From Brassica napus (lineage: Eukaryota; Streptophyta; Magnoliopsida; Brassicales; Brassicaceae), in contig NC_063439.1 in assembly GCF_020379485.1 (NCBI RefSeq), forward strand, positions 24,924,098 through 24,988,097: 64,000 nt of DNA, written 5' to 3'. Below the pieces are notes generated by a model that worked only from the letters and a program-made list of their open reading frames with translations, made no database searches and was not told the DNA's origin. The translations under genes and the position numbers were made by a program. Shown piece after piece: positions 47,090-59,201 of this stretch (the stretch's first letter is position 1; the number at the start of each line of letters is the position of its first letter).

Positions 47090-48301
47090 CATGCGCAAAT
47101 ATGCACATATAACTATATAAGCATGCTTGTATGAGGAGTGTATCTATACATGTGTCTGGCATATATAATCTGAATGATTCAAAATACATACAACGTTCTT
47201 AGTTCTTCCATGCATTATATAAGAACAGATGAAAATAGAATATGGATATCAGTTATAGCAAAATACACATAAAATGAAGACCTGGTGATGTACGTACTTT
47301 TTTATATATAGACGCAGATAAATGATGCACTTGTTTGATGCATAAAATGGTGGGTGTATGAATGCATATATATACCTAAAGAGCTGCAAGAAGGTTTATT
47401 AAGAATTTAAGATGATGCTGATTACAAGTCCCTAGAAACATGTATAGAAAATGTCAAAATTCAAAGCCGTAAACATATACCGATATACTTATAAAGAAAT
47501 AAGCTATATATAATTTCTTAACATTTAGACCAAAAAGAAACAAGCTATATATGAGTATTCCAATAGCGAAGAGACAAGTGCACGTTCAAAGAACATAAGA
47601 ATATGGAGCATGTCGTTGTTCTTAAATCTTATATGGTATAGTCTTACTCTTACATATATATAAGTTTATATATTACACGTAAGTGTTTGTATATTTGTGT
47701 AATGTGGGGAATTCGAAAGCTAAGTGAAGTAGTTTAATTCCAAATATGACACCTAATAGGGGTCCTCATATATAGTTTATGTGTTCCATCTACGAACATA
47801 TACTAAATATATATTGGTGTGTCAATATGAAATCTAAAGTTTATATCATATTAGTTATCTAGGATTTATTTGACAATATAGGTTAAATCATATTATATAA
47901 ATTATTTTAATTAAAATATTCCATAACTTTAAAATAACTGGCGATATCTGAAAACACACTGATCTGTTATATATTTAGTAAATTTATCGATCTAGAATAT
48001 AAACAGAAGCCAAAGTTGGTACGAAACCATACAATGGCATCTTTTATTTAATCTTTACCAATAAACATTTGCCAATAAACATTTGCCATTATTACAACAT
48101 GTTCTTTATATTTAAGCATTCTCAGCTTCTTGGTACTTCTCAACAATATCATCACTTGTTTCATATTCAACCATCTTATATATATTCTTATATGCCTAAA
48201 CAAAGTTGCTAAGTGACTAAAAGAATGTGATTAGTCACACTTTTAAATCACATAGCTTAACTTTATGATTCTTACCATAATGTTTCAGGCAGCAATCAGC
48301 A
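47090..48301. other. AT-rich intergenic DNA downstream of the DUF7950-type gene
   Basis: No gene, terminal repeat or array that I can support. The part nearest 48301 presumably contains the 3'UTR and poly(A) site of the minus-strand gene. Confidence 0.5.
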
Positions 48302-49147
48302 TCAAAGCCAGAGAGTCAGAGCAGCTGTTGTGTCTAGCCTCCATGCAAAGCCACCAAACTCCATTTTCCATACATCACACGGCACCGTTTTGGTATACTT
48401 TGTCTCCTGCCAGGTGTACTGCATCCTCACCCTACACGTGAAAGCTCGGTAGTTACAATACATAGCCACCGTAGACTCCTCCGCCACCAACCACACCATA
48501 ACATCCGGCAACGACAAAGATGACGACCAATCTTCACCGGAAACATTTCTCCGGTAAGCCTCGTTAACCCAAACCACGCGGTTCGAGGCATCCGTTACGA
48601 ACGCAGGACACGTGTCCTTACCTAGATTATCCACCATCTCGACGTCCGTACATTCCACCGCATGGGAAGTCGAACTACCGTCATATACGCCTGTGACGGA
48701 CTCCACCGTTATCCATGTCTCCACCTCCGCCGTTTCGCCGCTGTTAAACGTGGCCCACGTGTTGGTTTCTAGTGTTTCTACTCCGATTATCGTTTTCAGC
48801 GACGGATCGAGACTATCCTGATCTAACGGCGAGTAGTCGCCTGACGGATCGGATTTTTCCGGCATGAGCTGCAGCGTCACGACACCAGTTTGTTCCCGAC
48901 CATCAGACACGTCAGATCTGCTCTTTCCTCGACACGTGGTTTTATTATTCTTCGAAACCCTAACGTACTTTCGTTTGGTTCGTTTACCGTATGAGTTGTT
49001 GTTATTGTTGTCTCCTGTACCGCATGGTTGACCAGTCGTCGGCTTTGGAGCGATCGGACGGTACCGGAGCATGAGACTGTCGACGGAAACCTTATCCTGC
49101 GCCTTGCTGGCGTATCTTAGCGTACCCAACCACTCATCTTGTTCCAT
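48302..49147 (-). CDS. At3g27250-like protein (DUF7950-type, plant-specific)
   Basis: A single-exon gene of 281 codons, start ATG at 49147, stop at 48302-48304. The N-terminus MEQDEWLGTLRYASKAQDK contains the conserved block VDSLMLRYRPIAPKP. A basic stretch (GKRTKRKYVRVSK) follows and suggests nuclear localisation. The middle is Ser/Thr-rich and acidic, and the C-terminal domain (about residues 185-281) reads FVTDASNRVVWVNEAYRRN...MVWLVAEESTV...VPCDVWKMEFGGFAWRLD. From memory this corresponds to Arabidopsis At3g27250, an uncharacterised stress/ABA-responsive protein. The biochemical function is unknown. The frame is intact and more GC-rich than its surroundings. Confidence 0.85.
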   Translation of the reverse strand: MEQDEWLGTLRYASKAQDKVSVDSLMLRYRPIAPKPTTGQPCGTGDNNNNNSYGKRTKRKYVRVSKNNKTTCRGKSRSDVSDGREQTGVVTLQLMPEKSDPSGDYSPLDQDSLDPSLKTIIGVETLETNTWATFNSGETAEVETWITVESVTGVYDGSSTSHAVECTDVEMVDNLGKDTCPAFVTDASNRVVWVNEAYRRNVSGEDWSSSLSLPDVMVWLVAEESTVAMYCNYRAFTCRVRMQYTWQETKYTKTVPCDVWKMEFGGFAWRLDTTAALTLWL

Positions 49148-49250
49148 TATCTTTCTCTCTCTCTTTCTCCCTTTTTAATTAAACACTCTCACACTCTTTC
49201 TCTCTCTCTCTTTCTTTCTATAGTCTTTCTGTGTGTCTCTCTCCGGTGAG
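49148..49250 (-). promoter_or_regulatory. CT-rich 5' leader of the DUF7950-type gene
   Basis: A run of CTCTCT/TTTCTTTC on the plus strand, thus GA-rich on the transcript, directly upstream of the ATG. It probably is the 5'UTR and its initiator region. Confidence 0.5.
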
Positions 49251-49294
49251 CCGAAAGATTATCACTCGGGGCAAATGAGGAGGAATGGCAATTC

Positions 49295-49304
49295 GCCACG
49301 TGGC
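49295..49304 (-). promoter_or_regulatory. G-box/ABRE palindrome GCCACGTGGC
   Basis: A perfect 10-base palindrome with an ACGT core, about 150 bp upstream of the start codon. It is the classic site for ABF/AREB and other bZIP or bHLH factors. It fits the ABA/stress response I recall for the Arabidopsis counterpart. Confidence 0.65.
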
Positions 49305-51083
49305 CTAGGGTTAGCGTAAGATACAGTTAAATTATTGGATGGTTTCTGTGCATCTTCTGTGTCATCTTTTGCACCATATTTATGTCTCTTTTGCTTCTTT
49401 AATTTAATTATTTGTTCCTCTCTTCTGTACGTACCTGAGATAAGAGTAACAAGAATAAAACATTTTATTTGTATTTTGACGACCATTCAGAAACAACTAC
49501 AAGTCCTAGGTTTCAGATAAATTCTAGTTAAACTTCCTACGATTACAATCCGTCAATTATCGTGCAGTTTATCAATAATTAGTTAAAAAAATCATGTTAA
49601 TCAATCATACAGATGAGTAACGCTAAACAGGGCATATAATATACACAGGTATGGATCCATTATACATATATGTACAAGAACTTGTGTGTGTGTGTTTTTT
49701 TGTATGTGAGACATATATTAGCTTTTATCTAATTAAACTTAAAACAACCAACATACTATAATTACATATCATATTCATTTTGTATATACATACAATATAT
49801 GTTTATTGCATTCGTATAAATCGTATATAAAACTGGTTTGACTTAAAAAAAAAATTAAAATAGAATGTAGTCAAATAGAAAAATGGCTCAAAATATATTT
49901 ACTAGTTGTAAACTGAACTAAAATTTTACAATATGAACAAAATATCGTTGTCCTTTTTACGACGTTGTGCCATACAAAAATTTAGGTTTGATTATGATTG
50001 TAAAACAATGGCCAATACTATTATTAGATAACCTATTAGAGCTATTTAATTTGGGTCACTTAACTTTACATTTCAAATTTATCAGCAAATGTTTGTTTGA
50101 TATGATTATGTATGGTCCAACACACCATAGTTTTTAATTTTGACGGGACACTATAAACGAAGAGGCACACCCGTTGGTTATATAGAAGCAATGTGAAATA
50201 TATGTTCTACCCATACAGATGCATCCACATAGGTTTCATATGATAAATTTAATGGTATGGCTTATCCAAGCCCTCCAATAGGCAATAATGTTGTATATTC
50301 CCCCATTTTCTATTATATTAATGCGTGGGTCCAAATCAAAACAAAATATGCTGTTCTACCTTATTTGAGGACTCTTATTGGTCCTTGTAATCTCCGACCA
50401 ATCAAGTTGCATTATGTGTCCTCCATTCCTGAGTTGAAAAAGCTGTTATGCCATGACTCATCGCACATTTTGAGAAAATATACATACATATTCTTTTGTA
50501 TTTATTCATACCATATGCATAATGCATGCCAACATACGTGAGTAGGAAATGTTCGTGACAATTGATGTTTGTAGATATCATTGAACAATACCTTGTCTTT
50601 TTTTTTTTGTTACATATAACTATGGTGTGGTGTTATCCCAAAAGCGTTCTAGGTCTAAAAACTAATCACTAAATATCTTTCGCAATCCATGTTTTTCTAG
50701 CATTAAAGCGTTCTAGATAGCTGGATTCGAATCCAGGTGGCGTCGAAGCTCCGGTAACCTTATCTTTTCTTTAACTAAGAAAAAACTTAGAAAACAAAAT
50801 AAAGTTAGACTAAAACAAAATAAAACATACGTTGTTCCACACGTGTTTAATCAAACAAAGAATACATTTATTATTCTGTGTTTCCAGTTTTTGGTGATAC
50901 ATACTCAAAACTGATTCTAACCACGCAAAGTTGCTTCCTACTTTATAAATTTCACAAAATTTGCTTTATTTTATTATAATTTTAGTAAAGACTCCAAAAA
51001 AATGATAAAATGGAGAACATTCCTTTTCAAAACATTTTTATTACAACACTGCATTATATCACGGAAGCCAAATATAACTAGAT
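49305..51083. other. Intergenic DNA between divergent genes
   Basis: No gene that I can support. Near 50717-50745 a B-box-like GGATTCGAATCC followed by AGGTGGCG could be the end of a tRNA-derived SINE, but no A box or poly(A) boundary is visible. Confidence 0.4.
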
Positions 51084-51103
51084 TTCTTCTTCAAAAAAAA
51101 AAA
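51084..51103 (+). mobile_element. Micro poly(A) insertion with 13-bp TSD
   Basis: TTCTTCTTC plus an A run is flanked by AATATAACTAGAT at 51071-51083 and 51104-51116. It is 437 bp upstream of the cytochrome c1 start codon. Confidence 0.75.
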
Positions 51104-51540
51104 AATATAACTAGATACAATCTCTAATAGGGTTCCAAACACAATAAAATTCTGCATTAAGTAGAAACAAATGGGCTCATGCAATTTGACGTTGGCCCGG
51201 CCCATAGGCCCAAAAAGGTAGAACGAACTATCGTGTGTTAGCAGCCGCTGTGTCATCGTGGAACTCCCATTTTCTCTCGTTTCCCTTTTACTTCTTCTTC
51301 TACGTTCCTCGATCGCCGATCTCGTCACTTCATTTACCGGTTAGTCTCTCTCTGTAGCCGATGTTTCGTATTCGAATATGTTATCTGACATTTGATTGAC
51401 AGCTATCTATATCCACGGATCTGTATGTAGACTCAGATTTCTAGGGCTTGTTCGCCTTTGTGCATTATCACTGCTTCGTGATTCTGTTTTGATTCGTTTT
51501 ATTTGCTCTCCAGGGGATTGATTGATTTGGTCCACATCAA

Positions 51541-53474
51541 ATGGTTGGAGGAGGAGTTATCCAGCAAATTCTCAGGAGGAAGCTTCACTCCCAATCAGTC
51601 GTGAGATGTTTCCCACTCTCAATTTACCCTTTTTTATATAGATTCTAATTTGATTTGTGTTGAGTAAGATTTCAGCTTGGGATCTGTTTTAAGAGAGAAT
51701 CCTCGAGATTTCTTTGTTATTTTGTTTGGTTACTGTGGGTAAAGCTTCGTGCTTTGGGAGATAGAGTATCATCTTTTGAATTTTTAGTGTCATTTGTTAG
51801 AAAGATATGGTCTGTTGATTTTTGTATAGATGTTTTGCAACAATCTTTGTTTTCTTAGTATTGTTTTTGTGTTATTCCTCCAGGCAACTCCGGTTCTGTC
51901 GTGGTTTTCTTCTAAGAAAGCTCATGTGGACGCTGGTTCTTCTGGTGTAAGAGCATTTGCCCTCTTGGGTGCTGGTGTTACTGGGCTGCTGAGTTTCTCT
52001 ACAGTAGCATCTGCTGATGAGGCTGAACACGGATTGGCCTGTCCTGACTACCCTTGGCCTCATGATGGCATTCTCAGCTCATACGACCATGCTTCGTGAG
52101 TGTTTATCTACTTATTGTCACCACTCTTGTTTGTTGGTAGCATCCTTTTAGTATTTTTTGTCATAGATTGTTTTGCTTTTATAAGCTAAAGTGCTTATCA
52201 TGTTACCTAATATGGTTAAACTGTGAAACTTGGGCTAATAGTGTTTTATACTGTGTTGACTGATGAAGGTTTGATGTTGTGTGTGCAGGATCCGTCGTGG
52301 GCATCAAGTTTATCAACAAGTCTGTGCATCTTGCCATTCAATGTCTCTGATCTCATACCGTGATTTGGTGGGTGTCGCCTACACCGAGGAAGAGGCAAAG
52401 GCAATGGCAGCTGAAATCGAGGTTGTTGATGGACCTAATGATGAGGGTGAGATGTTCACCCGTCCTGGTAAACTCAGTGACCGCTTGCCTCAACCTTATG
52501 CCAATGAATCCGCTGCAAGGTTCGCTAATGGTGGAGCCTATCCTCCTGATCTAAGTCTTATCACTAAGGTCTGTTACTGGTTTACGTAAAACTGAATATC
52601 TGTAGCAAATTTGGGTTTAGTGATCTAAGTGGTTCCACTGTTCTTCCTGCCAGGCACGTCACAACGGTCAAAACTACGTCTTTGCTCTTCTAACTGGTTA
52701 CCGTGATCCTCCTGCTGGCATTTCGGTAATCTATATCTCATTTTCTACATTGTAGTCTTCGAATTCAGATTTGCTGATAGTGAAAGAATTCATGATAATT
52801 TTACAGATAAGAGAGGGGTTACACTACAATCCTTATTTCCCTGGGGGAGCAATTGCTATGCCGAAAATGCTTAATGATGAAGCTGTTGAGTATGAAGATG
52901 GTGTCCCCGCCACAGAGGCACAGGTGAGGTTTCCTTCATTTAACACATTTGAAACACGAATCTTTGGCTTAGTGCTCAGTGTCAGGGTTTTACCTTTGCT
53001 TTTTGTCAATTTCGAGCGCAGATGGGTAAAGATGTTGTGTCATTCTTGTCTTGGGCAGCTGAACCAGAAATGGAAGAGAGGAAATTGGTAGGTTTATCTT
53101 CCTTTTTATGCGCCGGTGCAAATTGCATTTTGGTTAATGTGGGAAAGTTTCCGATGAAGTTACTTAAATTGTTGTCTTGTAGCAAGGTATAGTATGCTAA
53201 TAGTTCTTAGTCTTAGAGCTAAGACATGGTTGACTAGTTCTTACGATCCTTCCAACCCAGCTTCTAAACTCAATCAAAGAACTAACTATAACCGGGAACT
53301 AGCTCTTATTTAGGTTCAGATAGCACTATTAATGTGGTTGGGTTTCATTGTTTGCAGATGGGTTTCAAGTGGATATTCCTACTATCGCTGGCTCTGCTCC
53401 AAGCAGCGTACTACAGGCGACTGAAATGGTCGGTTCTCAAGTCCCGGAAGCTGGTTCTTGACGTGGTGAACTAG
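51541..53474 (+). CDS. CYC1: Cytochrome c1, heme protein of respiratory complex III
   Basis: Seven exons: 51541-51600, 51884-52095, 52289-52568, 52654-52725, 52807-52923, 53022-53087 and 53358-53474, giving 307 residues, the usual plant length. The mitochondrial inner-membrane subunit of cytochrome bc1, it passes electrons from the Rieske protein to cytochrome c. The N-terminus ([18 protein letters not shown]) is a basic presequence, followed by a hydrophobic sorting segment ([18 protein letters not shown]). The heme motif CASCH is in exon 3, the axial-Met region [10 protein letters not shown] in exon 5, and the C-terminal anchor [15 protein letters not shown] in exon 7. All junctions are GT-AG and in frame. 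It corresponds to At3g27240 from memory. No defects. Confidence 0.95.
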
Positions 53475-54248
53475 AGCACCGCTTACTAAAGCTTTTGCAG
53501 TGGCTCCACACAATCGTTTTTTCAACAATGGATGTTTAAAATAGGAGAAGAGCCTTTCTCTGAGGGTAATAACGTATCTCTCCATTTTTCTGTGTCATAA
53601 AAATCTTTGAAGGTGGAAAGACCAATCTTTCTTGTTTTACCTTTTGAGTATCTCTAGAGAGTTTTATGAGGATAATAACGAAAAAAGTTTGATCCTCGTA
53701 ATCAAACATGATTTGAAGATTATACATTTTGTTTTGTTTCCTCTCTCAAACTGCTACTGTTCATCTTTCCGGTTTGTTTTCAAGAAAGACTACATCTTTG
53801 TACTCACTTTCCTGTATTCGTCGACATTGATGTATCTGGAAAATATTTATATTTCTTTAGTCACAAGGGAGAGTTTTTCCGTTTTTCAACAACATACAGA
53901 TGAAACTTAAAAGAAAACTATCTACACCGAATCACCCACCCACTGTTACCTCCGAACGTCCAGACGTAAGCTTGAGTATTGGGCGTGTGAGTCTTTGATG
54001 GGCCTAGTTGGGCTTGGTAAGCCCATATAATCAGGCAAACCTTCTGGCTCGTTCAGAGGGGAAGAGAGAAAAAAAAAAGGAAACAAGGAGCGGAGTGAGA
54101 TATCTGGTAGGGGAAAACCACCGGCGCACATCTTTTAACGGTAATCAGAGATTCTCCCACCGACGTGAAAGCTTTCTTTCTCTTTTGTCTCCGTCGTGTT
54201 ACTTTAGATCTATATAACTGTAACTGAGATGTCTCTTCAAAAACACCA
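53475..54248. other. Cytochrome c1 3'UTR and kelch-gene leader
   Basis: A 774-bp interval holding the 3' end of cytochrome c1 and, from about 54050, the purine-rich leader of the next gene. As I recall, Arabidopsis has a methyltransferase gene (At3g27230) between these two. I see no trace of it here. Confidence 0.4.
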
Positions 54249-56156
54249 ATGGCGAGCAAACCTGATCATCATCACCACCGAACTTCTAGGAGACTGATGC
54301 TTGTATTGTACTTCACTTGTGTTCTCGTCGCAGCTTTTCTCTGTCTGTCTTCTACCAAACCATCATTATCCAGCGTTTCTTCCATCTGGGTACCTGAAAA
54401 CCCACCGGAGATTCAAGCTCCGAGCATCGATTCCCGGATCGTTCAGAAGGTAAGTTTCGACCCATTGTGTAAAAACGATGACTTTCTCTCTTGGGTTCTT
54501 AAAGTTTTCTCCTTTTCATACAGAGAAGCAAACAATCGAACGAGACAAAAGATGACCATGTAAATAACATCCGTTTACTATCGGCGACATTTGCCGATTT
54601 GCCGGCACCGGAGTTACAATGGGAGAAAATGCCGTCAGCTCCAGTTCCTCGACTTGATGGATACTCCGTGCAAATCAAAAACCTTTTGTATGTCTTCTCT
54701 GGCTACGGCAGTCTCGACTACGTAAGTACTCTTTTACGGTTCACTATATATACTCAAATGTTCAGAAGAATGTGCTGTTAATGAAAAGGTTGATGACTTT
54801 GATTACCCCTCAGGTTCATTCTCATGTGGATGTGTTCAATTTCACAGACAACAAATGGTGTGACAGATTCGACACTCCTAAAGAGATGGCTAATTCTCAC
54901 CTCGGGATCGTGACGGATGGACGGTATGTGTATGTGGTTTCAGGGCAGTTTGGTCCTCAATGCAGAGGTCCCACTTCTCGTTCCTTTGTCTTAGACTCAG
55001 CCACTAAGACGTGGCTCGACTTTCCTTCACTACCAGCTCCAAGGTATGGTCTTTAGTTGCTTTACATATACTTAGAAAGTTATGCCTATACTTGGTAAAA
55101 CAATGCCACTGCGGAAACATGAAAAGATAATTTGAGTAGTAGAGTTGTTGAGGGAGTGATTAGGGTGTTGGGTTTCTATAAAGTATAAATCTTGAATAAT
55201 CATGATAATAATATTGTCTTACCACATAAGCTGCTCCTTTTGTTGGATTTCAGGTATGCACCTGCGACTCAGATATGGAGAGGGAGGCTTCACGTGATGG
55301 GAGGAAGCAAAGAGAATCGCAACGCCGTTGCTTCTGACCACTGGAGCATAGCTGTTAAAGACGGAAAAGCTCTCGACAAATGGCGAGAAGAGGTCCCAAT
55401 CCCTCGAGGTGGACCACACAGGTTTTTCAATACTTCCTCCAATCACACCTCCTTTTGTATTGAGCCTTGTGTGTTGCTTATCAAAATGGGTTTAATATGG
55501 TTTTGTAGGGCTTGTGTAGTTGCTAACGACAAGCTACTTGTGATAGGTGGTCAAGAAGGTGACTTCATGGCCAAACCCAACTCACCAATCTTCAAATGCT
55601 CACGTAGACGAGAGGTTCACCCTCTTTTAAAATCCACACTTTTGATGTATGTGCCCTCAGACAATTCTTAATGTTTGGTTGCATTTTCAGTTCTTCAATG
55701 GTGAGGTGTACATGATGGACGAGGAGATGAAGTGGAAGATGTTACCACCCATGCCAAAGAACAATTCCCACATTGAATCAGCTTGGATCATTGTCAATAA
55801 CTCGATCGTTATCGTTGGTGGAACCACTGATTGGCATCCAGTGACCAAAAGGCTTGTTCTTGTTGGAGAGATCTTTCGGTTTCAGTTAGACAATTTGGTT
55901 AGTATTATTATATCTCTTGTTACTTTTTTTTTCTTCTGGTTCCTTAAACCTAAACGTTTTTCTTTTTATCTGTTTGATAAAAAATTCTCAGACGTGGTCT
56001 GTGATCGGACGGTTACCGTACCGTGTCAAAACAGCTATGGCTGGATACTGGAACGGCTATTTGTACTTCACGTCCGGGCAACGAGATAGAGGACCAGACA
56101 ATCCACAGCCTGGGAAAGTTATTGGAGAAATGTGGAGAACTAAGTTGAAGTTTTGA
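54249..56156 (+). CDS. Membrane-anchored kelch-repeat protein (At3g27220-like)
   Basis: Seven exons: 54249-54449, 54524-54721, 54814-55043, 55254-55421, 55509-55614, 55691-55897 and 55992-56156, giving 424 residues with all GT-AG junctions in frame. A short His-rich cytosolic tail (PDHHHHRTSRR) precedes one membrane segment (LMLVLYFTCVLVAAFLCL), so it is a type II protein with the kelch part in the secretory lumen. Kelch blades show as repeated (Y/L)(V/L)(F/V)SG or V(I/M)GG motifs (LYVFSGYGSLD, VYVVSGQFG, LHVMGGSKE, LLVIGGQEG, IVIVGGTTD, LYFTSGQRD), six in all. The family is annotated as galactose oxidase/kelch-like. No oxidase active site is evident and I would not infer enzyme activity. Confidence 0.9.
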
Positions 56157-57578
56157 TGTCAATTGTTTTGTAATCTGAAAGATAATATAGAGCTTTGGAG
56201 CTAACTGTATTTTTATATATTACTTGCTACAACCAAAAAATTATATATGGAGCTTCTATCTACATAGCTTGTTATATCCAACAGTCACCAGACATGAGAT
56301 GATGAGTCAATATATATGGAGGTCTATTTACATCCTAGACTGGTTTGGTTATGCATGGCTGTTGAGAGTTGGTTAAGACTATTTAACCAGCTGGTATGTA
56401 TTTGAACTTTGAAGCTATTTTTAAAGAAAGTTGAATCAAATGAAGGACTAATCAAATAAAATATCAATTGTGTGAGATCATTTTGTTCATTTTTGTCTGC
56501 GTATGAATCATTCGCAAAGTCATGCTCTGATGTAACTATTTCAGAATAAGGACAAAAATATAAGATAGAGACTTAAAATAGTTATCGTGGTCGGTCCATG
56601 AGAACGACATGTTCTATTTGCTTGTTTTGTTTAGTGTAGAAGTCATTACCCACATGTTACCTTCTCTCATTTTGTAATCTTTCTCTGTAACTAATAATGA
56701 TAGCTAATATAATAACAGCTATGTCAAAATTGTATTTAGTGTCAATATTCAAAGACAACGCTTATCATTTTATATTATTTTGGTTCAGATGGTCAGTTTC
56801 TAATAGTTAGGTTGACAAATTATAGTTTAGGAAGCTGGCTTTAAAAACATATGTTCAAATGTAAATCATTTTACAGAATGCACACCTCTATGTTGGTAGA
56901 GTTTTTGCATGTCAATTTACGGGTTTTTAACTTTGTTTAACCAAACAAATTAAATTGGATTCCTCTAATATCGTGAACCATTAGAAGTGGGCATCACACA
57001 CATCACACATGACACACCTTCCACTTTTACTGTTCCACTTTTTGTTTGAATGCTTTCTTGGATCCTTGTGCATTGTCTTGACTCTTGAACCGATAACAAC
57101 ACATTACCCATGCCATCATTTCTTCTCTAAAGATTCCATTTGTTATTAGATTTTGGTTTTAGCTAAAATTTTATTTCTTTTATTTTTAATCTGGTTTCCG
57201 AACACATAGTATCTTACTATGTATTTGTACAATATTGGCTTCATGCTTCCAAGATAACAAAGTTATAGACGTATGTAACAAACGATGTTTTAGTTACGTT
57301 TTAAAATACATGACTTCTAGGTTCTAGCTATTTTGCTATCGCATCCTGGTTTTACGATCAGCTAGCTATGCATAAACTATTACGTTACTTGATTTACACG
57401 ATAACTTTCTCAAATTATTTCACATAAACCTCGATCTAAACCTTCTACAAAAAAAAAACTATAGACCAAATAAAAACCAGCACAGCTTGTCAGTGATATG
57501 TGGTAGACGATAACATACTTGCAAGTTACAACACTTCTAAGTTGCAATGGCATTTTCTTCTTGAGATATTTTGTCAAT
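56157..57578. other. Intergenic DNA downstream of the kelch gene
   Basis: No gene seen. The first part should include the kelch 3'UTR. Nothing with terminal repeats was found. Confidence 0.45.
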
Positions 57579-57592
57579 GACTACAAACTTGT

Positions 57593-57611
57593 ATTTAGCA
57601 AAAAAAAAAAA
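57593..57611 (+). mobile_element. Micro poly(A) insertion with 14-bp TSD
   Basis: ATTTAGC plus twelve A residues is flanked by GACTACAAACTTGT at 57579-57592 and 57612-57625. Confidence 0.8.
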
Positions 57612-57703
57612 GACTACAAACTTGTGACACAATTTTTTTTTTAAAAACGAACTTTGAAAATTTGATGCTTAGTGGGCGTTTGTCTATATATAATTATAAA
57701 TTA

Positions 57704-57891
57704 TCCTACTATATAAAAGAAGCTAAATCCTAGCTTCCTAAGCGCTGCCACATGGACAAAATAATCAGAACCAACCATTATGCCATGTCATTTTGGATTG
57801 GGCTTTAAAAAAAAAAAACCAACCATTAAAATGTGTGAAGAGTCACGGTTTAACCCAGTTAACTCCAGTTACATCATAATAAAACAACTAG
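57704..57891. mobile_element. Helitron ends (5' start and opposite-strand 3' terminus)
   Basis: A plus-strand 5'-like start TCCTACTATATAAAAGAAGC lies at about 57704. A minus-strand 3' terminus lies at 57888-57891 (CTAG) with hairpin text CGCGCACCTGCACGG. They belong to different elements or to one scrambled one. The other boundaries were not found. Confidence 0.45.
57781..57816 (+). mobile_element. 36-nt poly(A) insertion with 12-bp TSD
   Basis: The insert begins TGCCATGTCATTTTGG, ends GGGCTTT plus an A run, and is flanked by AACCAACCATTA at 57769-57780 and 57817-57828. It is the longest of the short poly(A) insertions in the window. Confidence 0.8.
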
Positions 57892-58059
57892 ACTTTGATC
57901 CGTGCAGGTGCGCGGATGTATATTTTGAAAATATGTTGATATTTGTTTTTCATGTAATTTTTAGGGTTTGGCAAAATGAATCCAAGGAACAGAACCGATA
58001 CCGATCCAAAAATATATTACCAAACCCAAACATAAATTGATTAAATATTTAAATTATTC

Positions 58060-58620
58060 AAAATTTTGTTATTTAGAGAAACGAATCTGATCTGAACCGA
58101 AGTATTCGGGTATCCGAATTTATCTAAAAATAGATTTATATACTTATATATATTAATTATTTTTAGATTTAACGTATATAAAACATCAAGAATGATACTT
58201 TTAATTGGTTTAAATACTTGAAAATATATATAGATAGTCAAAAGTAAATATCTGAAATAGTTAAAGTATACTCAAATCACCAAAAATACTTAAAATAATT
58301 ATTGATTCTGTATCCAAAATTTAAAATCAAGCCAATTGATATGTTAAGCTTAGGTATTCTGACATATGTTATTTAAATTTATAGGTAATATATTATTTTA
58401 TTTATAGATTTTGAGAAATTTAAAATATATAATGATTTAAAACTTTTAAAAATAATTTAAATGGATTATCCAAACTCGAACCAAACCCGCAAAGATCCGA
58501 ATCGAACTCAAACCAAAATTTAGAGACATACTAATAAGGCTAAAATCTTTGACTCCGAAAACCCGAAACGCAAACCGATCAGAACCAAATCCGTATGGGT
58601 ACCCGAAAGCCTATCCCTAG
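58060..58620. repeat. AACCGAA/ACCCGAA-type degenerate phrase field
   Basis: Short words such as CTGAACCGAAGTATTCGGGT, CGAACCAAACCCGCAAAGATCCGAA and ACCCGAAACGCAAACCGAT recur between AT-rich stretches. A comparable field (AACCGAAC, GGTTCAATT) lies in receptor-kinase intron 7 at about 34850-35240. This is a dispersed crucifer repeat of unknown class. Confidence 0.45.
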
Positions 58621-59182
58621 TTAATTATAAAAGGTTCAGAAATCCATATAGATGACCACTACATAAATCATTATTTTTATTATATACGCTGTCTTTTGTA
58701 TTCCTCATTCTCACTCCATTTGTTATTTTGTTGTGGTCACGGAAAGAGAAATCTGATGACAATACTATTGGATTCACAAGCATCATAAAATTCATTATTA
58801 ATATTAAAATTAATAATTACGAGTTTGATTAACGTTTGTCGACAAAACAAAATTTGCCGTATGCATCAATCAGTCCCATGTACAGTCAAATTCGTAAGAG
58901 ATAATATTTTATGAGCTAAAATGAAAAAGTTTGATAAACAAATTTGGCATCCAGTGATAATACAGGGTTGGACCGTCACCAATTCCAAAAATATTGATTA
59001 GTAAACCCAATCAATCAAATAACACAATAATCCAAAATATAAACAACGTATTAGACAAATTTATATACTCAACTACATTTAAATACTTTTATTGATACTA
59101 CACACAAAAAACTCGAAATGTTAGAGCAACTAGCTAGAAAAAAAGATTGGACTAGTCACTTAAAAACAGAAATAACTTGGTT

Positions 59183-59201
59183 TCTTTTGAGCAAAAAAAA
59201 A
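59183..59201 (+). mobile_element. Micro poly(A) insertion with 9-bp TSD
   Basis: TCTTTTGAGC plus an A run is flanked by AACTTGGTT at 59174-59182 and 59202-59210. Confidence 0.65.

Noticed and set aside
48612..48821. Plus-strand frame inside the DUF7950-type gene
   Set aside because: Antisense shadow of a well-supported single-exon gene.
50700..50750. tRNA gene suggested by GGATTCGAATCC
   Set aside because: Only a B-box/T-arm-like piece is present. No acceptor stem, D arm or A box could be folded around it, so at best it is a SINE fragment.
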